In this document: piece by piece, positions 1 to 9,839 of the stretch | Layout of the letters: the number at the start of each line of letters is the position of its first letter | Position numbering within the stretch: position 1 is the stretch's first letter | Assembly: GCA_026874595.1 (NCBI GenBank) | Contig: CM049306.1 | Location: forward strand, 105,225,142-105,289,141 | Source of the DNA: Sipunculus nudus | Taxonomy: Eukaryota > Annelida > Sipuncula > Golfingiida > Sipunculidae | Direction of reading: 5' to 3' | Length of the DNA: 64,000 nucleotides | Position numbers and translations under genes: made by a program | Notes under the pieces: model-generated | What the model was told of the DNA's origin: nothing | What the model saw: only the letters and a program-made list of their open reading frames with translations | The model's database searches: none

Positions 1-602
1 AGGAGGCATTTCGATTTTTATGAATCATGGTACATACCTCTCCATTTTAAATTTATAACTGAGACATGTACAGGTATACATCCATGTGAGAACAGATATT
101 TATTACTTTTTACTGTTACCACCTCTAAACTTCTTTTGGCTGAGGGCTTTTGTCAGCTTCTACTGATATTCTAGTTTTCTCTGTTATAGCTGGGTTATGC
201 ATTGTGTTGAAAGTCAACTATTATGTATTCTAATGCATGCAAGAATTGTGTATTTTTTGTGTTTATTATATTGTTAATGTAATGTTTGCATATGTAAACA
301 AGAATTTAGCACAGTTTTACTGTCTATTGGTTCTATAGACCGGAAGCCTTTAAACCAGAAAAATATTCATTCATTCAAGCTCATGTTCACGAGCGGTAAA
401 AACGACTTCAGAGCGGTAGCGAACGCGTTTATCCCGTGAATACTGTAAACACGAGCTGTTCTATACGCAGCTTATCGTGAGATCGTACCTGAGTTTACCA
501 CCAGATTTAAGTATGGTCGTACAGTTAAAAATTTCGATGGTTTATCTCTACATGTAACTTTGACAAAGTCTTTGCTGCGAGTTATTGGAATTTTCATTAC
601 TA
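1..602. other. No gene recognised
   Basis: AT-rich DNA without a convincing coding frame. A slightly GC-richer patch with several CG dinucleotides lies at about 385-500, but no repeat, RNA gene or exon could be assigned to it. Confidence 0.5.
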
Positions 603-1000
603 GTGGTGTGCCGATTATTCGATTAAATCGGTTATTGGTCGTTTTTCATCAAAATCGATTAAATCCATTTTTTTTAATAATCGATTAAAGCGTTCATCGA
701 TTATATGTGCACATGCAAAGAATGTAATCCTGTCAGAGATATACGAACACAAAGTAACAAACAGCATCAAAAAGAACCTTGCGGGGCCAACAATTGCAGG
801 ACGGCAAGTCGACCTTGGAGGAATGATGGATTCATTATGAATACCGATGTTCATGTCAAACTACTCGGGTCAACATTTTAGGTACTATTATTCAGCAGAT
901 TTCAAGATAATATAGAAAGTACATAAAATAATGAATTAATAAGCGATCATCAGTCGTTTTTATTTTTCATTCCCCGATTACGATTTTAAACCTATTCCTA
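603..1000 (+). mobile_element. hAT-like DNA transposon end or MITE, decayed
   Basis: The stretch opens with TAGTGGTGTGCCGATTATTC and then holds several copies of an ATCGATTAAA word on both strands, up to about 705. Short hAT elements and their MITEs often begin with a TAGTG..GTGCCGAT end followed by such self-complementary AT words, which is the basis of the call. A weaker block of the same flavour (CGATTACGATTTTAAAC) is near 977. No matching right end or 8-base target duplication was found, so the right border is a guess. Confidence 0.35.
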
Positions 1001-1410
1001 CCATAAGTCATTACACGGGTATAAACAATAAATACCCTGAGGAATATACTATTGATAGTTTTTCTTGGACCAAGTCGGCTGCAGTCAATTGACCTGGGAA
1101 TTGAGGTTTATCTGTTTGTCAATGCAAGTACAAGAACAATTGGCCGGAAATACTTTGTTATACTATGAGCCTATGCCGATATGCTTATTGAGATTAATAT
1201 TTACATATTTAGTTGTGTATTTAAGTTTTTACTGAACTTCTTTGTATTTGACCTCAGTTTGTTACTCTTAACTAATACATGATTTGCATTTTGCATTGTG
1301 CACTTTGAAAGCCTAAACACATTAACGTCAAGCGTAAAGCCCAAAAAGACATTAACGCGCCCGTCACACGTGCCCCACTCGTGCGACTTGTGACAAGTTC
1401 AACATACACT
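1001..1410. other. No gene recognised; left part of the exon-module repeat near 1380
   Basis: No coding frame is supported. The last 40 bases (GTGACAAGTTCAACATACAC) resemble the lead-in that precedes each 66-base exon-like module further on, so the first unit of that array probably begins here and is split by the SINE that follows. Confidence 0.4.
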
Positions 1411-1881
1411 AACGGCTACAACGCGCAACCGGCTTCCGTGGCTCAGGGGTAGAGCGCATGACTCAAAGCCGGGAGGTTTTGAGTACAAATCTCAGCCGAG
1501 GAGCGGTGAGATTTTCACGGTCGTATGAAACCAATCCAGTCTGAGCGCTCTGCAGGCTTAACGGGAAGGCTGTACCCTACAAACGAGTATCACCCACAAA
1601 CGAATACGTCTTTGGGAGTATCCTCGGTCTTATGACCCAGCAATGGGGATTATAACACCCAAAGGACCTACAGGTGCGGCAGACATCAGGCCTGGGTGAA
1701 ACCAGGATATAAAGTAAAATTTACAGAAAGCCAGATCAACCGGCTTATCACGTAGTCACAAACCGAAATGGAACTCTGCAGATGTAGATAGTTAGCTTAA
1801 GAATTAGACGAATCAGCATTTGAACAAAAATGGAGGCGGTCACCTCCACCATAATTATCTTTATTTAAACGGCTACAACGC
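1411..1881 (+). mobile_element. Complete tRNA-derived SINE with 14-base target site duplication
   Basis: The element occupies 1425-1867 and is flanked on both sides by the identical 14-mer AACGGCTACAACGC (1411-1424 and 1868-1881), a target site duplication. The head has a canonical pol III A box, TGGCTCAGGGG at 1439-1449, and a worn B box around 1475-1487. The body contains blocks shared with the copies at 14.23 kb and 28.73 kb. Near the 3' end is a short hairpin (GGAGG..CCTCC with a 6-base loop, about 1832-1847) that is kept in the 28.7 kb copy. Pol III transcription and LINE-assisted insertion are expected for the class. The insertion site is about 35 bases upstream of an exon-like module, inside an older repeat unit. 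Confidence 0.85.
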
Positions 1882-1901
1882 CAACTCATCTCTCATTTCA
1901 G

Positions 1902-1967
1902 ATTTGAAGCCGTCGGAGAGACGTCTGGTGACTGTAAGCGCAGTTGTTCCAACGAATCGGAAAAATG
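1902..1967 (+). other. Exon-like 66-base module, copy 1 of 7
   Basis: TTTCAG precedes and GTATGT follows, so the 66 bases have ideal splice borders. Read as a phase 1-1 exon they give an open 22-residue peptide beginning LKPSERRLVTVSAVV and ending in TNRKN. This is the most diverged of the seven copies. Its downstream flank still follows the repeat consensus, as does its short upstream part, but the unit is broken by the SINE upstream and the LTR element downstream. No transcript evidence is available, so it may be a real exon, a dead one, or chance splice motifs in a repeat. Confidence 0.5.
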
Positions 1968-2055
1968 GTATGTCTCCTCATTTCTTTCCTATTCAGTTTT
2001 ACTTTGACCACAGTATTAGCAATAGATGTCCCGAAATGCATTATATGTGAATACA

Positions 2056-2092
2056 TTAGTCTCTTATATACAGACACACGGTGGCGCTCCAC
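2056..2092 (+). repeat. Short dispersed repeat, inverted partner at 38632-38668
   Basis: The segment TAGTCTCTTATATACAGACA continued by CACGGTGGCGCTCCACAA is found almost unchanged, in reverse orientation, at about 38632-38668. It is probably the conserved end of an unidentified interspersed element. Confidence 0.55.
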
Positions 2093-2339
2093 AAGAGAAG
2101 CAAGAATACATATATATTTATAGAATGTTATGATTGTGCATATTCTGAGGTACTCTATCCATAAGGAGATACATAGTTGTACATATCAGAAAAAAAATAG
2201 TATTAGAATACCTATGTATTGTTTATCCACATTACACATTTTTTACACATATATTGTCCGATCATATCCTTTAGAACATGATACATATTCCAGTTATGTA
2301 GTTTAAACATTCAACCAACCAAGAAAGTCATGCAAGCAA

Positions 2340-3840
2340 AAGAAGTATAAACAAAAACTCAAGAAATCCTAAAGGTACAATCTCTTAAGCAGCTTCTGTG
2401 AACTGCCTGTACATCTAAGCATACCCTGCTCAAGGATCTGTTGAACAATAGGCAAAACATCCAAATCTGAATTTACAGACCACCAATATCTCTCACCAAT
2501 TCTCGTTCTTTCATACATAAGGATACATGAACTGCAAGATGTCCTGCCGTAAATCTTGCTCTTACAAGGGATACAGTATCGTCGTCTTGAAGAATTCTCC
2601 ATCACACCAAGCAACTTCAGCTTTCGCTGACAAGGAAGTTCACGGCTAAGCCTCCGTTAATATCAACGAACTTCACATATTGATGAACATCTATTGGTTC
2701 TACTTGGGCAATAAACGTGACTCTACCGGCTGACTGGTTGAGTTCTGACCTTTCTCATTCTTAGGTTTACCTAACAACACCCAAAGCCATTGTAAATTGT
2801 CAACATTCTCAGATTCTGCATGTATAAATGCCGGTTTCAATCTGTTAAAATGAATACGTCTTGAAATACCTTACCATCTGATGTGCTTAACATATAATGG
2901 GTCCTATCTTAGTACATCTACACCAGTCAAGTTGTTTGCTACCCAGCACGGATCTTAAATTCATGGTTTTGAATTCTTAAATTCAAAGTATCAGCTCTGT
3001 CTGCTTGTAGAAATTCTCCATTACCTATTCTGAAATTTATCGGTGGGATGGTCTCAGTTTGATGGTCAACTATCACAAATAAACTCTTGTTATTGGGTAA
3101 ATATGCCTTGGTAAAATTTTTACTGTTGAGTTGTAATACGACTGGATGGCTACATAGAAATTCAGAAGTATCTTCATTTAGCAATACATGTTGATGAATA
3201 TTGTCATGGGAATCAAGATTCTTAGCAGCGGCCTGACTCACGTGGGCTTGATTTAGCAGACCCCTTTCTAAATAATCTGACCTGGGTAGCTCTCATTGTG
3301 ATAAGGTATTGAGGCATTCCAAAAGGGACCATGTTGCATATCGGTCAAACTTTACATCTAACATGTGATTTGATTTATGCCAATATTCACAAAAATAGTC
3401 AAAAAAGATGGAAATCTATTTCGTTTGTGCTGTCGAGCTGGTGAGGGACTCTTACGCCTACCATTACTGGAGGTGCCAGAATGTTGATATCGACCCGTAC
3501 CTCTATCATCAAATGGTTGTGGACAAGAAGATCCATGTGTTTCGTGAGACTTGATGGATGCAATACCAGCTGTAACATCATGGGATATATTCATAGCCTG
3601 TATAAAAGACCTTCTAGTTTCTGCATATACAAGTTCGCTGGTGCTGCTGATGCAGAGTCAACAGTATGAGTAGCACTGAATGTAACCTCCTGACCTGATT
3701 TTTACATGCATACTGTCCATAATAATGCCTTTCAACTCTAACCACGACATCTTGAGCCGTGGGATTCTCTGGGGCTGACATTATGACATCTTTCTGGCAT
3801 TTATGGGGCAAAGGAAAAGAAACTTGTTGCATGTCTGTAA
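2340..3840 (-). pseudogene. Decayed LTR retrotransposon (Ty3/gypsy-like gag, protease and integrase-tail fragments)
   Basis: Minus-strand frames, read from about 3840 down to 2370, give a broken series. First is a gag-like stretch with QKDVI.SAPE and RVERHYYGQYACK (about 3832-3660). Next is a retropepsin-like stretch with PPINFRIGNGEFLQ and LNLRIQNHEFKI (about 3080-2945). Last come GKVFQDVF and, after a one-base frameshift near 2858, NRLKPAFIHAE, which resembles the end of gypsy-type integrases. Most of pol (reverse transcriptase, RNase H, the integrase core) is missing, and stops and frameshifts are frequent, so it is dead. LTRs were not found. It sits inside the exon-module array and separates copy 1 from copy 2. 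The family call rests on motif recognition by eye. Confidence 0.55.
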
Positions 3841-4102
3841 ATCGCCATAACCAATCCTGTCAGCCGCTAATTAACCTTGCTTATATGCTGACAGTTATTT
3901 GGTCGTAAAGTCAGAGTGCAGATATCGCGCTACAAGGAGAGACGAACACATACTCTTACCACAGGATATACCATATCATACCCCCCCCCCCCCCCATATA
4001 CTGCCCCTGAAAGGTCACGACCGATGCTTGCTTTAGACATACTTCCTTTAACAGTGACTTGTCAGATTAGGAAGTGAACGAAACTGAAATTTCTCGTTTC
4101 AG

Positions 4103-4168
4103 AATTGAAGCAGTCGGTGAGATATCTGTCGACTGTGAACGCAACTGTTCCGCCGACTCGGAAAACCG
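4103..4168 (+). other. Exon-like module, copy 2
   Basis: TTTCAG before and GTAATA after give intact splice borders, and the 66 bases are open in phase 1 (LKQSVRYLSTVNATVPPTRK). The 66-base sequence is identical to copy 5 at 5716, which implies recent duplication or gene conversion between the two units. Confidence 0.5.
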
Positions 4169-4666
4169 GTAATAATTCTCCATTTCTCTTTCTATTTATT
4201 TTCACTTCGTTCATGGTATTACCTTAAGATGCGTCAAATGACCAACTGCTCGGCTACAAATACTCATGTTTCTTTTTAGAATTATACGACTGTATATAAT
4301 GTGAGGTCGAATTGGGCAATAAGCCTAAAAAAATATTTATTCATCGTTAGATTCAGGTCATATTAAGATTACAATTTTGTGTCTGCCCTAGAAATACGAA
4401 TAGTATTTAGAGGCTTAATTTCTTTGTGCAATATGGGGGCGGGGAGTTTGCGTCCCCCTACACAGACGCACACAGACTGTTGCCACAGTATATACCATGT
4501 CATAGCGTCCCCTCCCCCACTACAGAGACAAACACCAAAAATGAATAAATGTTTTATTAATATACTGCCCCTGAAAAGTCACGATTGAAACTTACTTCAG
4601 GCATATATTCTTTAACAGTCACTTGTCAGGTTAGGCAGTGTACTAAAGTAAAATCTCTCGTTTCAG

Positions 4667-4732
4667 AATTGGAGCAGTCGATGAGAAATCTGGTGAATGT
4701 GAACGTAACTGTTCCGCCGACTCGGAAAACCG
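4667..4732 (+). other. Exon-like module, copy 3 (donor lost)
   Basis: The acceptor TTTCAG and the open 66-base frame (LEQSMRNLVNVNVTVPPTRK) are present, but the donor reads ATAATA where intact copies have GTAATA. A single G-to-A change would abolish normal splicing. The frame reads on past the lost donor for about 20 codons. Confidence 0.5.
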
Positions 4733-5167
4733 ATAATACTTCCCCATTTCTTTTTCTATTTTATTTCACTTCGTTAATGGAATTACCTTGAGATCCGCCA
4801 TAATGGCTCAATTCTCGGCTACAAAACCCATGTTTTTTTTTGTAGAATAATACGATTTTACAAATTCTAAGGTAGAGCTGAGTGTTATGCCTCAAAATAT
4901 TATTGATACATCGCTAAATTTAGGATATCGAGATATATACCATACCCCCACCCCCCAACACACACACAGACGCACACTCACTTACCGCCTGTCAACTATG
5001 GCTTAGACGCAACCTCCCGCAGAGACGCCCACGGAATAATCCATTATTATATCATTAATTAATATACTGCGGCTGACAAACACCGTCGTCACTTACTTTA
5101 GACATACTTCCTTTAACAGTGACTTGTCAGGTTAAGAAGTGAACGAACCTGAAATCTCTCGTTTCAG

Positions 5168-5233
5168 AATTGGAGCAGTCGGTGAGAAATCTAGTGACCG
5201 TGAGCGCAACTGTTTCGCCGACACGGGAAACCG
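5168..5233 (+). other. Exon-like module, copy 4
   Basis: Acceptor TTTCAG and donor GTAAAA are intact and the 66 bases are open (LEQSVRNLVTVSATVSPTRE). Relative to copy 3 most differences change the amino acid, which does not suggest purifying selection on the peptide. Confidence 0.5.
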
Positions 5234-5715
5234 GTAAAACTCCCTAATTTTTTTCCTATTCAGTTTCACATCGTTCACGATATTAGCTGTAGATGCCCAA
5301 AATTATCTAATTCTCGGCTACAAATACCAATGTATATTTATAGAGTAATACGACTCTCATATTCTGAGGTAGAGTTAGGCAATATGCCTTAAGATTATAT
5401 TAATATGTCGCTAGATTCAAGTAATATTTAGAGGACGACTTTATGTGTCTGCCCAAGAAATACGAATAGGATCTAGGAGCTTAATTTCTTTGAGCAATGT
5501 GGGGGCGGGGACTTTGAGTCCCCCTACAGAGACGCACACAGACTGTTGCCACAGTATATACCATATCTTACCCACCCCCCTCCTCCGCAGAGACGCACAC
5601 CGATTGATGAATAACTGTATCATTAATATACTGCCCCGGTCAAGTCAACACATACTTCCTTTAACAGTGACTTGTCAGGTTAAGAGATGAACAAAACAAA
5701 AATTTCTCGTTTCAG

Positions 5716-5781
5716 AATTGAAGCAGTCGGTGAGATATCTGTCGACTGTGAACGCAACTGTTCCGCCGACTCGGAAAACCG
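5716..5781 (+). other. Exon-like module, copy 5
   Basis: The 66 bases are identical to copy 2, with TTTCAG before and GTAATA after. Sequence on both sides also closely matches the copy 2 unit, so the pair is the youngest in the array. Confidence 0.5.
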
Positions 5782-5883
5782 GTAATAATTCTCCATTTCT
5801 CTTTCTATTTAGTTTTACTTCGTTCATGGTATTACCTTGAGATCTGCCGAAATGACCCAATGTTCGCCTACATATACCCATGG

Positions 5884-5940
<57 letters not shown>
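5884..5940. repeat. Compound (AT)n(GA)n microsatellite
   Basis: About 23 bases of alternating AT followed by about 30 bases of GA, inside the tail of array unit 5. Confidence 0.95.
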
Positions 5941-5943
<3 letters not shown>

Positions 5944-6214
5944 ATACGTTTGTGCTTATTGTTAGGTCGAATTGGACAATAAGCCTAAAAATATTGATTC
6001 ATCGCTAGATTCATGTAAAATATAGATTACATTTTTATGTGTCAGCCCCCGAAGTACGAATAGTATTTATGAGCTTAATTTTTTGTGCAATGTGGGGGCG
6101 GGGACTTTGAGTCCCCCTACAGAGACGCACACAGACTGTTGCTACTGTATATACCATCTCATAGAGCCCCCACTACAGAGACACGCGCGGAAAAATAATC
6201 AATTTTAGACCTAC

Positions 6215-6594
6215 CCCTGACAAGACTCGAATGCTACTCACTACACTCGATACGAATCGATACACGGCGTCGATACCATAACCGAAATGCGATGCATGCT
6301 GTATTGGTCGTATCGATTGATTGCTGAAGAATAGGGATATAACTCTTACTTTAATATAACCATGACGATTTATAAATCTAAATGCACTGTATATTTGTTG
6401 CTTTGGCTTTTAAGACTTGTCAATAAATGTATATACGCATGCACGTCAGTACTTCCATAACAAACAGGCGCATGTGAGCGATAAAAAAAGAATGATACTG
6501 ACGTTCCTCTTTATTAAGTAAATTGATATTCACATCACATATTGTTATTTAGGAATAAGGTATATTCACATATATATTATATCTATATATATAT

Positions 6595-6626
<32 letters not shown>

Positions 6627-7165
6627 TTCAATTCTGTGACCTGAGCAGGGCACTTGTTCACTTTTTTTATTTACGCAGCCGGTCAAAGGTTTCTCGGAAC
6701 TCCCGCGTTCGACAATAGATGTAAAATAAATGGTTAAAGCCTGGGGACAAATCCTGTACAAACATGAGAGTGACTAATGGGATTCATATTCACAGAACAA
6801 AACGGTGTTATTACATGACATAAAAAAATACAGCCTATGAACCTCCCCACCAAATCCAATGAAACAGTGTTTGTGCATATTGGGGGGGGGGGGGGGGAGG
6901 ATGCAAAAGGCTTTTTGTTAGTCTTGATAAGATAGATTTTGATAATTAAAATCAACTGATCCGTTTATTTATTTAACATCAAGCTTAAGCTGCTTAAGAG
7001 CATAGCATACTTAATACATTGTATGTTAAAATAAAAAAAAACATTAAAAATAAACAAGAAACAGAACTTTAATCTAGAAATGATATACAAAGAAAAATTA
7101 AACGTATCGTCAATACGTATCGGAATCGAATTAACTGTATCGCAATACGTATTGTATCTTCAGCC
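6215..7165. mobile_element. About 0.95 kb MITE-like insert in the exon-module array
   Basis: The array consensus is continuous up to CCCCTGACAAG at about 6222 and resumes at CATACTTCC at 7172. Between them is unrelated DNA. Its edges are rich in CGATACGAATCGATAC-type words (6238-6320 and 7100-7160), and its right edge reads ..GTATCTTCAGCCCTA, which reverse-complements to TAGGGCTGAAGATAC, a hAT-style end. A GACAAG-like match at the left edge and an exact target duplication could not be fixed. The interior holds an (AT)n tract (6570-6627) and a 16-base G run (6882-6897). No transposase frame is present. Confidence 0.5.
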
Positions 7166-7237
7166 CTATAACATACTTCCTTAAAAAAGTGATCTGTCAG
7201 GTTAGGGAACGAACGAAACTGTAATCTCTCGTTTCAG

Positions 7238-7303
7238 ATTTGTAGCAGTCACTGAGAAATCTGGTGACTGTGAATGCAACAGTTCCGCCGACTCGGAAAA
7301 ACG
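7238..7303 (+). other. Exon-like module, copy 6 (stop codon and donor lost)
   Basis: The TTTCAG acceptor remains, but the second complete codon of the frame is TAG and the donor reads ATAATG. With both lesions this copy cannot act as a normal coding exon. The remaining bases still follow the module (RNLVTVNATVPPTRK). Confidence 0.55.
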
Positions 7304-7866
7304 ATAATGCTCCAACATTTCTTTCCAATTTAGTTTTACTTCTTTTATGGAATTGCCTGTTGATGCACGAAATGACCAAATTCCCGGTTACAACATAATA
7401 AGATTATACATATTCCGTGGTAAGGGGAGCAATGTGCCTCAAAATAATATTGATAATCGCTAGATTTAAAATATCTAGATATATACCATATCTCCACCCC
7501 ACCCCCCTAGTAGAGACGCACACAGACTCTTGTCAAGGGATACACCATATTTTATTCCTCCCACAACACCACACACACAGACGCCCATTCCCTAACCATC
7601 TGATAAACTATAGCTTAGACGCAACCTCCCGCAGAGACCGACATTGATTCTTGACACGGGATATATCATCTAATATCCTGCGCCCCCTCCCCACCCCCCA
7701 CCCCCCTTCCCCCCTCCGCAGAGACACACACCAAAAAAATGATTAAATGTATCGTTAATAAACTGCCCCTGACAAGTCACGATTGAAACTTACTTTAGAC
7801 ATATGCTTTCTTTAATAGTGACTTGCCAGGTTAAGAGGTGAACGAAACTGTAATCTCTCTTTTCAG

Positions 7867-7932
7867 AATTGGAGCAGTCGGTAAGAAATCATGTGACCAT
7901 GAACGCCACTGTTCCGCCGACTTGGAAAACCG
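7867..7932 (+). other. Exon-like module, copy 7
   Basis: Acceptor TTTCAG and donor GTAATA are intact and the 66 bases are open (LEQSVRNHVTMNATVPPTWK). It is the last module before the array runs into C-rich minisatellite and the LINE tail. Confidence 0.5.
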
Positions 7933-8499
7933 GTAATACCTTCCCATTTTTTCTGTTTAGTTTAACTTCACTCACGGTATTACCTGTAGATGCGCAAAAA
8001 TGACACAATGCTCGGCTACAAATACCCATGTATCTTTATAGAATTATACGATTGTGCATATTTTGAGGTCGAATTGGTCAATAGGCCTACAAAATATTGA
8101 TTCGTCGCTAGATTGAGGTAATATTTAGATTACAATTTTATGTATCGGTGCCAGAATTACCAAAAGGATTTAGGACCTTAATTTCTCTGTGCAATGTAGG
8201 GGCGGGGAGTTTCTGTCCCACTCCCAGAGACGCACACAGAAACGATATTAGCTGTAAGTGCCCCAAAATGACCCTATTCTCGGCTACAAACACCCATGTA
8301 TATTAATAGAGTAATACGACGGTACATATTCTGAGTGAAAGCTGGGTAATGTGACTCAATATAATATTGATAGATCGCTTGATTCAGTTAACATTTAGAT
8401 TACGATTATATGTTTTAACCTGAGAAATACGAATAGGATTTGGGAGCAAAATTTGCTTTTGAAATGTGGGGACGGGAAGTTTGAGTCCCCACACCCTAG

Positions 8500-8625
8500 C
8501 AGAGACGCACGCAGACTCTTGCCGCAGGAAATACCATATCTTACCCCCCCCCCCCCCCCACCCCACCCCTACACAGACACCCCCCCCCCCCCCGCATACA
8601 CACTCTTGTCACGGGATATGCCATA
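8500..8625 (+). repeat. C-run minisatellite blocks
   Basis: GAGACGCACGCAGACTCTTG followed by CCATATCTTA and runs of C (8546-8559, 8581-8593). The same module recurs at about 3940, 4465, 4925, 5525, 6115, 7515, 7640 and 9230, so this sub-repeat has spread within and just beyond the 550-base units. Confidence 0.7.
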
Positions 8626-8639
8626 TTTTATATATCTGT

Positions 8640-9225
8640 AGACGTGTTCAAATTAACGGCTTTTATTCCACCAACATATCTTTTCCGACTCCCAGTCTTA
8701 TACCCTATTAAAAACACCACTTTTATTGATGCACACTGGTTACCAGTTATTATACGTCAACGTATCGTGTACGTCTTATTACGTACCGTGCATTGCATGG
8801 TCTAGCGCCAACATTCATCAGCATCCTGGTTTCATCATATCAGATCTTCCTATCAGTTAAACTTCCTGCTCGTTAAACCAGAAATAAATGTATCCACATT
8901 TGGTGGCAAGGCTTTTCCAAAAGCTGCCGCAGAGATTTGGAACAAACAACCATTAAGTGTTTATTCTTCGGACACACTGACTTGTTTAAAAGAGTCGTTT
9001 AAATACTCATTCAATTAGGGGAGCGAACTTTTAGTGGCTTATAATGTTTAGGGGATGCTTATGATTTATATCTTTATTATTTTTTTTCTTAAAAATAAAT
9101 TTTATGTTTTAGTATATCTACAGCGCCTTGATTAAGCATATTTGCTTAAATATGTTCCACCTAATGAATGTATATAATAATAATAATAATAATAATTATA
9201 ATAAAAAAAATAATTAATAACACCT
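8640..9225 (+). pseudogene. 3' end of a CR1/L2-like non-LTR retrotransposon (LINE)
   Basis: From 8728 the + strand reads DAHWLPVIIRQRIVYVLLRT, then one stop and a damaged stretch, then NVSTFGGKAFPKAAAEIWN and a terminal ESFKYSFN followed by TAG at 9016-9018. LHWLPV, the GGKAF..AAAEIWN block and the closing short helix are hallmarks of the region after the reverse transcriptase in CR1/L2-type LINEs. A 3'UTR follows with TACAGCGCCTTG (9118-9129) and an (ATA)n tail at about 9173-9195, as expected for these elements. It is 5'-truncated, with an internal stop and probable indels, so inactive. Confidence 0.8.
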
Positions 9226-9640
9226 CCGCGGATTCGCACCCAGACTCTTGCCACGGGATATACCATATCTTAGTATCTTACACCCTTCACCCCCCCCCCC
9301 CCGCCACACAGAGACTGTTGCCACTTGATATACCATATCTTGTCTCCCACAACATCTTCTACTTGCCTTATGTTATCGGTGATGGTTCCATATCCTAATC
9401 TAATAGGGTAGCAAGTCAGCGCGATTTTCGAATGTATGTATATCATTGGGGGTGAGGGGTTGCAGCACTTTGAGTAGAAAATCACACGAGTATTTTTATT
9501 GCAAAATTACACATTTGTTATAAATGTTGTCTTTTTAGATTGACCTGGCTTTGCTGCATGAGAGAGATCATTATACAGATTTTTTGCAATCTTATTCACT
9601 GCAAATGCCTAAAACCAGAACGCTTGCCTTTTAGTGATCG
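9226..9640. other. Last C-run minisatellite copies; no gene
   Basis: Two degenerate ACTCTTGCCACGGGATATAC-type segments lie at 9240-9350 with a C run at 9291-9302. Beyond 9360 nothing could be recognised. Confidence 0.5.
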
Positions 9641-9839
9641 GTGATTTATGTGCTGCGTATGTTGTATGTTCATGTTGATGTTAAATTTGGCGTTATATAA
9701 ATAATATATGCAGGGAAAAAAAGGAAAAATAAATGAACAAATGCTCTACCATGATGAACACGTCCTACCTTGCATTTAAAAGGCCTGTGTAATATGAAGT
9801 CATCCGTTGCCACTACAAACACGCGTGCAACGTTAGCTC

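Larger units (their letters stand above)
3900..8640 (+). repeat. Tandem array of about 500-600-base units carrying an exon-like module
   Basis: A unit of roughly 495-600 bases recurs. In order it holds: a lead-in with TTTAACAGTGACTTGTCAGG; a 66-base exon-like module; CTCGGCTACAAATACCCATG; a block with ATCGCTAGATTCA; a GC-rich block GTGGGGGCGGGGACTTTGAG; and one or two GAGACGCACACAGACT..ATATACCATATCTTA segments ending in C runs. Lead-ins begin near 4043, 4610, 5108, 5650, 7176 and 7805. Spacing varies through indels outside the module. One unit is split by a 0.95 kb insert (6215-7165). The last unit, near 8240, lacks the module. Confidence 0.8.
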
